From Zooshikella harenae (GTDB lineage: Bacteria; Pseudomonadota; Gammaproteobacteria; Pseudomonadales; Zooshikellaceae): a stretch of 64,000 nt of DNA. The notes beneath the pieces are model-generated. The model made no database searches. It worked only from the letters and a program-made list of their open reading frames with translations, and was not told the DNA's origin. The position numbers and the translations under genes are program-made. This document shows, in pieces, positions 58,878 to 64,000 of this stretch; the first letter of the stretch is position 1, and each line of letters opens with the position of its first letter. The DNA is taken from positions 16,211-80,210 of the forward strand of contig NZ_JAGSOY010000020.1 in assembly GCF_018837975.1 (NCBI RefSeq). Reading direction: 5' to 3'.

Positions 58878-59780
58878 TTAGCGGTGCCCTTTAGGCTCTA
58901 CACTGAGTAAGTGTGGTCTAGTATCAGGTAACCTATAAAGATAAATTGAAGCAAGTACAATGGTAGTCCCTATCACGATAACCCATGATAATTGTGTATC
59001 AAAAACAAGGTAATCAAACAACATGGTTAAAATGGGTACAAAATAAAATAAAACGCTTACCTTGCTAGCAGCCTCCTTCTGCAACATAAATAATAACAGT
59101 AGCACGGCACCTACAGAAACTATAACAATCATCCATGAAGAGGCTATGATAAAATTAGTGTCAATGTTTGCATTCCAGCCCACAAGTAAAATAATCGTTA
59201 CAAACAAAACAGATGCTGCACAGTATTGTAAAAATGCAGAAATGAGTGGCGGTTGGTTACTTTTCTTTTGATGTACAGAGCCGATAGTAATTGCAAGTAC
59301 CGATAATAAACCAAACACGATACCCCATACGGTGATATGGCTTGTATCTTGTGCCCCGACAATAGCAATTGTCAGCCCTAAAAGCCCTATCAACAGAAAA
59401 ATATATCTGGATAATCCTATTTGCTCCCTCCCCACAATGGGGGTCAACATCGGCTGCAAACCTAGCACTAATGCCAACACGCCAGGAGACAAACCATTAT
59501 AAATCGCCAGGAAGAAACAGCTTTGATACGCTCCTTGTAACAAAAGCCCTGTAAAGAATAAGCTAGAAAGGTCTTTCTTAGTTAAATGTCTTAATTCTGT
59601 GAATACTGAACGAAAAAAGATACCAATGATGACGAGCAACAGAAGCAGTGCTCCTGTTGCTCGTACCGCTAAAAAAGACCATACAGATGCGCTAGTTAAT
59701 CCCAGCTTTACAAAAATTGCCCCACTACTCCACATCACTAAAAAGAGAACAGGCGAAAACTTTCCTAATAATCTAATCAT
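58878..59780 (-). CDS. EamA/DMT-superfamily transporter
   Basis: 300 residues with ten membrane segments in two similar halves of five (EamA repeats), starting with VLFLVMWSSGAIFVKLGL, the usual entry into these drug/metabolite transporters. It is the last gene on the minus strand in the run from the lysine N-hydroxylase, and its start overlaps the preceding small gene by 4 bp. Export of the pathway product is a reasonable inference; many family members export amino acids. Confidence 0.88.
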   Translation of the reverse strand: MIRLLGKFSPVLFLVMWSSGAIFVKLGLTSASVWSFLAVRATGALLLLLVIIGIFFRSVFTELRHLTKKDLSSLFFTGLLLQGAYQSCFFLAIYNGLSPGVLALVLGLQPMLTPIVGREQIGLSRYIFLLIGLLGLTIAIVGAQDTSHITVWGIVFGLLSVLAITIGSVHQKKSNQPPLISAFLQYCAASVLFVTIILLVGWNANIDTNFIIASSWMIVIVSVGAVLLLLFMLQKEAASKVSVLFYFVPILTMLFDYLVFDTQLSWVIVIGTTIVLASIYLYRLPDTRPHLLSVEPKGHR

Positions 59781-59962
59781 GCTACTTGTTTTGATGTCCA
59801 GTCATTTATTGAAAAACGCTCATTTAACGTACGTTCTTCAATGAGATACCTTTGTAAGTCACGCGCTTTCTCCTCTAAGTCCTGGTGCCCTTTATGCCAG
59901 CGAGCCTGTCGAATGAATTGGTAACACTGTCTGTCATCTAACCGTTGTTTACTATTGATCAT
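59777..59962 (-). CDS. Small hypothetical protein coupled to EamA exporter
   Basis: 61 residues, charged and helical (QCYQFIRQARWHKGHQDLEEKARDL is cut to KGHQDLEEKARDLQRYL), with no membrane segment. Its stop codon overlaps the EamA start codon (ATGA), so the frame looks real, but I recognise no family. It is 111 bp downstream of the LYS9-like gene. Confidence 0.5.
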   Translation of the reverse strand: MINSKQRLDDRQCYQFIRQARWHKGHQDLEEKARDLQRYLIEERTLNERFSINDWTSKQVA

Positions 59963-60073
59963 TCTTCATTTATTACTGACTCAGCCCTGCCGCGTAGACG
60001 TACATAGTACATCTATTGCTGTATTATACTCCCCCTAGAGTTCCGTATAGGGTCTGGTGACGAACATTGTCTT

Positions 60074-61222
60074 CTATGCCAAAGCATCAATATACTCCAC
60101 TTTTTCTCCTGTTTGCTCTAACCTTCTGATCAAGTTATGGGCCAATGTGTTTGGTGCACCCGAGACACCCGGGCTAATCTCACCAAACAACACAGACTCT
60201 ACAGCAAAACTGACTGGTAACGAAACAAGCCTGGACATTGCGGACGCATCTGCAGTTCCTGTTGCATCAATGAAGTAACTTTTATGCCAGATTTTCTTAG
60301 TTTGCCTTACCACTTTGAGTTCAACACTTAGCACAACTCTATCATATTCATCTTGACTGTAAGTGTACTTCTCTTTTAGTTCCTCGCTTAGTTTTTCAAG
60401 CGCAAAGTCATTACCTGTACTCATTGAATTTTCTACTATAGAAAAAACATTTTTCCATGCCTTAGACCAGCCTGATAATCTAAGCGTACCACGGATAAAT
60501 TCTTGTAGTTGCCAGTCATCAGGGATATTATAATCCTTTATATAGTCAAGTGAATTCCGGTTACCATAAGCTTCGAACGTTTCATTGGTAATTTTTGATA
60601 CTGGAGAATAAGAATGAATCTCTTTATATGGTTGTTTTGATTCTCTCAGTATACCATACTGTACATATTTAGCGGTTGCTTTTAATGCTTTCAATACCCC
60701 TAATGGAGACCAACTAAATTGATAGCAAAAATCATTTTTATTTTTTGGAAACCCACCACAATACGATTTAAAAAAATATGAATTATCTGGTGATTCTAAG
60801 CCTTCTTGTTTGAATTCAGAAACCAGTAATTTTCCAAAAACGTGGTCTAAACCAGGATCTAAACCGATCTCATTAACAAAACATAATCCTAACCTTTCAA
60901 CCTGTTCATTAAGTGCCAGCATTTCTTTACTGAGGTAAGAGCTTGATACAAAGTGTGCCTTGTAGTTTAAGCAAAGTTTAGCGACTTCAATATGCATCAC
61001 GCTAGGCAACATGGAGACAACAATATCATTAACGTTAATGATTTCCTGTAAATCTGATAAAACTAAGGTTTTTACAGTATAATTTCCTGAAATGCCTTCC
61101 AGTAGTTTAATAGCTTTTTGTCTAGAGCGATTCCAGACAATGACATTATGATTATTTTTTATTAGTGATTTTAAACCAGGAATAGATGACAAACCTGTAC
61201 CTAACCAATGTATCGTTGACAT
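60074..61222 (-). CDS. Saccharopine reductase-like dehydrogenase (LYS9 type)
   Basis: 382 residues with GGAG eight bases upstream of the ATG. An N-terminal Rossmann domain (IHWLGTGLSSIPGL) is followed by the saccharopine-dehydrogenase C-terminal domain with NEIGLDPGLDHVFGKLL and YCGGFPKN, both hallmarks of LYS9-type enzymes (glutamate-forming, EC 1.5.1.10 class). The start is 5 bp after the LYS1-type gene stop, so the two are co-translated. The reaction in the cell may be on saccharopine itself or on an analogue. Confidence 0.82.
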   Translation of the reverse strand: MSTIHWLGTGLSSIPGLKSLIKNNHNVIVWNRSRQKAIKLLEGISGNYTVKTLVLSDLQEIINVNDIVVSMLPSVMHIEVAKLCLNYKAHFVSSSYLSKEMLALNEQVERLGLCFVNEIGLDPGLDHVFGKLLVSEFKQEGLESPDNSYFFKSYCGGFPKNKNDFCYQFSWSPLGVLKALKATAKYVQYGILRESKQPYKEIHSYSPVSKITNETFEAYGNRNSLDYIKDYNIPDDWQLQEFIRGTLRLSGWSKAWKNVFSIVENSMSTGNDFALEKLSEELKEKYTYSQDEYDRVVLSVELKVVRQTKKIWHKSYFIDATGTADASAMSRLVSLPVSFAVESVLFGEISPGVSGAPNTLAHNLIRRLEQTGEKVEYIDALA

Positions 61223-61227
61223 ATCAA

Positions 61228-62307
61228 TTACTCCAGCATTGCTAATACAGCATGAAATTTTGAGATAGCAGCATTCAATTCATAGCAATCATTTTGCCCA
61301 AGTTGTAACAGGGTGCCTAGCAGTTGATCAGAGAAATCTAAGCTAGATTCCAGTGGTAATAGCGATGGCAAATGATCGATAGCGATCAAATCCAACAGGT
61401 TATCATTTTTACTTAAACTCTGTATTGGATTGTTAAACGTAGTAGTTTTTGAATATATAGGTAAAGGGTTATACGGACTCGTTGGATCACAGCTTACATC
61501 GCATATAACACTTAATTTTCTATCTAAAGTATTAACGTGTTCTGGCAGGAGAAACGGTTCGGTATCAGGCATAACTAAGGAACAGTTAATCAATATATTT
61601 TGCCCTAATGTTTCTATTAAAGGTCCCTTACCTTTAGTGTCTTCAATATCCCATAAAACCGGTGTAATACCTAACTGACTCAAAAGGTCTGTTGCACCAG
61701 TTCCACAACGTCCTTTATAGCCTATTACGACTACGCTAGGTATGGATGCCGTTCTTTTTCGGGCCAATGCATACTGTTTATTAAGCTCTTCAGATAAAGT
61801 ATCACGGTTTTTAAATGAATAAATGAAAGATAAAAAACCACGATCATTGAGCTGTTGCTTACACCAATTCATGACTGCTAACGCAGCACCACAATAACCT
61901 GCCCAGTAGCCAAATGCAGCAACTCTTCTCCCCTCACTTGATGTCAAAAACTCCATATCAATAAGTGATCCACCACCACGTTTATATTTTTCGAGCAACT
62001 TTTTCCAGCCAACTTGCTCTTTGAAAGCATGACCAAAATAGATATGCTTATGTTTTAATTTAGATAACGTTTCTGGTAGTTCTTTTAAGCCTAAAATATA
62101 AAAATCACTCGGCAAATCTATCCAAGCATCACTAGGTATGATGCTACATCCAACACTCCTAAAACAATCAATATCAAAACACCTTTCTTTAGACTCTTCA
62201 ACGTATATATGAAATCCCCGATCAATGAGTGTTTTAGCTGATTCTGGCGATAAAGGTGAGCGCTTTTCAAATTTTTTTGTTTCAGCGCGTAGACAAATCC
62301 TAATCAT
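61228..62307 (-). CDS. Saccharopine dehydrogenase-like enzyme (LYS1 type)
   Basis: 359 residues from the ATG at 62307 (AAGGA ten bases upstream; a TTG at 62316 is less likely). LYS1-type hallmarks: RICLRAETKKFEKRSPLSPE start, FGHAFKEQVGWKKLL, DMEFLTSSEGRRVAAFGYWAG and VIGYKGRCGTGA (segments trimmed). Such enzymes form or split saccharopine at the lysine side (EC 1.5.1.7). The type is common in fungi and scattered in bacteria. Neighbours are a LYS9-type enzyme downstream and a third saccharopine-type enzyme upstream. Confidence 0.85.
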   Translation of the reverse strand: MIRICLRAETKKFEKRSPLSPESAKTLIDRGFHIYVEESKERCFDIDCFRSVGCSIIPSDAWIDLPSDFYILGLKELPETLSKLKHKHIYFGHAFKEQVGWKKLLEKYKRGGGSLIDMEFLTSSEGRRVAAFGYWAGYCGAALAVMNWCKQQLNDRGFLSFIYSFKNRDTLSEELNKQYALARKRTASIPSVVVIGYKGRCGTGATDLLSQLGITPVLWDIEDTKGKGPLIETLGQNILINCSLVMPDTEPFLLPEHVNTLDRKLSVICDVSCDPTSPYNPLPIYSKTTTFNNPIQSLSKNDNLLDLIAIDHLPSLLPLESSLDFSDQLLGTLLQLGQNDCYELNAAISKFHAVLAMLE

Positions 62308-62337
62308 AATTGTCAATTCCTTACTATTTCAAATAAA

Positions 62338-63474
62338 TCAGGTTATTAAGTCACCTTCAATGTGTACCCCCAAAGATCGCATATAGTTAAATAATGATTG
62401 TTTAGCGCTATCATCGTGGTAATACTCATGAGGATGGTAATACTTATTGTCTATTCCAATATGATCAATAAACGCCAGTAAATAATGGGTCAAAACAGAA
62501 GCCGTCATCATACCCATAGACGTAAGATTATATTTGGAACAATAACTAGAAGTTATGGTAAGACTACTTTTATCCTCTCCCTTTTTTGCCAGGGCCTTTA
62601 ATAGTGTAATATCACGTTCTACTTCGGAAAGGCTGACTTTTCGTTGAGCTAATACACGTCGAGTAAACGCTAAAATATCAACATTATGATCATCTACCTT
62701 AATCGATTGGTCTGAAAGAAAGCCTAGCTGTTTCAAGTTACGCACTTGAGAACAAAAGCCACGGTGTCTAAGGGTTTTTTGCTCTAAATTTGTAACTAAA
62801 TCTTTGTATTTATCCGCAATCCATGGCATAAGGCCATCACGATACGCCTCTAAAAAACCTAACTCGTTGATAAATATTTCTTCTACATGATCATATTTTG
62901 GTGATTGTCTTACGTTATTGTTTTCAATATAAAAAGCTTCATCTGCTTTAATCGGAACTGAGTCGCCAAAAGCACAACGGTACGGAAAATGTCCAGGTGG
63001 AGGATCCACAAAACCACCACAATATAATAATAAATCATCCAATTTACCGAACTTTTTTAGACTGAGATCTATAACTATTTCAGTTAGCCCTGGTTCAAGA
63101 CCTATTGGTAAAGATAAAGGGCATTGTGAGAAATCTTGTAGAGAGTCAAAAACTGAGTAATTAGGTCGAGTGATAGAAACAATAGGTTTTTTCAGTCCTG
63201 CAAGATCTTGAATATACCTCCATGCCAATGGCCAGGCTAAACTAAGCACTATGGCATCAACATCAGCTAATAGATGTCTATTGTGTAAAATATTATTACA
63301 CATAATCACTTCAATATCTGAAATGTTTTTTATGCTTTGTTCAATTGCATGTAATGCATCATCAGAAAGATCACAAAGTAGTAATTTAGCTACTTCTTTT
63401 TCAATTGATAACAGTGATGCGATAGATTTCCCCATAGCACCACAACCTATGATGGCAATATGTTTATTATCCAT
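62338..63474 (-). CDS. Third saccharopine dehydrogenase-family enzyme
   Basis: 378 residues. Rossmann start IAIIGCGAMGKSIASLL, then PIGLEPGLTEIVIDLSLKKFG and LLYCGGFVDPPPGHFPYRC, the C-terminal-domain signature of the saccharopine reductase/lysine-6-dehydrogenase group. It differs clearly from the LYS9-type gene two positions downstream, so it is not a recent duplicate. It follows the N-hydroxylase by 31 bp and precedes the LYS1-type gene by 30 bp. Possible roles include oxidising lysine or cleaving an N-substituted lysine; the substrate is unknown. Confidence 0.7.
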   Translation of the reverse strand: MDNKHIAIIGCGAMGKSIASLLSIEKEVAKLLLCDLSDDALHAIEQSIKNISDIEVIMCNNILHNRHLLADVDAIVLSLAWPLAWRYIQDLAGLKKPIVSITRPNYSVFDSLQDFSQCPLSLPIGLEPGLTEIVIDLSLKKFGKLDDLLLYCGGFVDPPPGHFPYRCAFGDSVPIKADEAFYIENNNVRQSPKYDHVEEIFINELGFLEAYRDGLMPWIADKYKDLVTNLEQKTLRHRGFCSQVRNLKQLGFLSDQSIKVDDHNVDILAFTRRVLAQRKVSLSEVERDITLLKALAKKGEDKSSLTITSSYCSKYNLTSMGMMTASVLTHYLLAFIDHIGIDNKYYHPHEYYHDDSAKQSLFNYMRSLGVHIEGDLIT

Positions 63475-63505
63475 TTAACATTTAATCCAGCTTACGATTT
63501 GTAAA

Positions 63506-64000
63506 TCAGGCACTCATCGTTTCAACATAGTTTAGCTGATCGTTTGTTAACGCATGATAGTCATTCCGGACAGAATCTCTCCAAGACACAAAAGGACTAT
63601 CATTGACGTTTAGCATTGGATACGAATTACCCTGCGTTAAATGATTAACAATTTTTCCTGAACGCCAGGCAGCTAAACTTATGTTGGACTCCCAAGGCCC
63701 GTGCGAGAATCGAGACATATTTTGAACATAAATAGTGTTTAAATGGCCATACTCCCACGAGACTTCAAAATTACTGCCCACTTTTAATGGTTGCTCATCA
63801 TCACCTAAATGTAATAAGTCTGAAATCTCACTTAACACACTTGGAAATTTATTTTCAAATCCAGTTGCAAAAATAACTGCATCAGCTTCAGCAAGTACTA
63901 ACTCATGGGTTTCCATATTTTGATATATTACGTTATAACCATTACTAACTTTTTGTATTTCAGTGAACTTCCTAAATGGTTTTAGTATTACATTCAACTT
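63506..64000 (-). CDS. Lysine/ornithine N-monooxygenase, N-terminal part outside window
   Basis: The frame is open to the right edge, so only the last 164 or so codons are visible. AVIFATGFENKFPS is the ATGF segment of SidA/IucD/PvdA-type flavin monooxygenases, and YVQNMSRFSHGPWESN, near the C-terminus, is the usual QNxxxxxHG ending region. The FAD and NADPH sites lie beyond the window. These enzymes hydroxylate the side-chain amine of lysine or ornithine. It is the upstream gene of the minus-strand run with three saccharopine-type dehydrogenases. Substrate lysine is inferred from those neighbours. Confidence 0.8.
   Translation of the reverse strand, partial: KLNVILKPFRKFTEIQKVSNGYNVIYQNMETHELVLAEADAVIFATGFENKFPSVLSEISDLLHLGDDEQPLKVGSNFEVSWEYGHLNTIYVQNMSRFSHGPWESNISLAAWRSGKIVNHLTQGNSYPMLNVNDSPFVSWRDSVRNDYHALTNDQLNYVETMSA

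Overview
The window looks like chromosome from a low-GC (roughly 40%) marine-type gammaproteobacterium. Support comes from the NarX/NarL-controlled narGHJI region, a folM-folE pair, guaB-guaA with xseA divergent, and an E. coli-like rbsDACBKR operon. A Zooshikella/Spartinivicinus-like Oceanospirillales member is only a weak guess. No rRNA, tRNA, CRISPR array or transposase gene was recognised.

Layout. 1-2249: end of a leucine-rich-repeat protein and a two-haem c-type cytochrome-like exported protein. 2390-8003: a compact natural-product gene set containing an SfmD/LmbB2-family haem peroxygenase, a SafC-like catechol O-methyltransferase, a cytochrome P450, a small methyltransferase and an FAD aromatic hydroxylase. 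The first two are the enzymes that make the substituted tyrosine of saframycin/safracin-type alkaloids, but no NRPS is in the window. 8088-9246: a decayed LysE-type exporter and a solute-binding protein. 9214-15115: ribose operon on the minus strand with a 32-bp perfect palindrome upstream. 15784-26051: housekeeping genes (folM, folE, an NhaC antiporter, a lipoprotein, dps, guaA, guaB, xseA).

26434-30956: a second unusual set, with a DUF1015-like protein carrying a DGHHR motif, an SbnA-like PLP synthase and a MATE/MOP exporter flanked by perfect 23-bp direct repeats. It suggests O-phosphoserine/2,3-diaminopropionate chemistry without an SbnB partner. 31245-41024: two paralogous hybrid histidine kinases, an HD-GYP response regulator overlapping the second, and a convergent GAF-GGDEF-EAL protein, together a c-di-GMP signalling block. 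41739-42828: an unknown protein and a chagasin-like cysteine-peptidase inhibitor.

42903-57360: nitrate respiration and molybdenum cofactor genes (moeA, narL, narK, narX, narGHJI, moaD, moaA), with ANR/FNR boxes and NarL heptamers in the regulatory gaps. 57984-58845: two small membrane proteins. 58878-64000: a minus-strand gene set, entering from beyond the right edge, with a lysine/ornithine N-hydroxylase (truncated by the edge), three saccharopine-dehydrogenase-type enzymes (one LYS1-like, one LYS9-like, one divergent), a small protein and an EamA exporter. This last set may make an N-hydroxylysine-derived hydrazine or a related lysine product.

The strongest candidates for undescribed biology are the three metabolite gene sets at 2390-8003, 26434-30956 and 58878-64000. 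Family calls rest on motifs and remembered family sequences; no database search was run.
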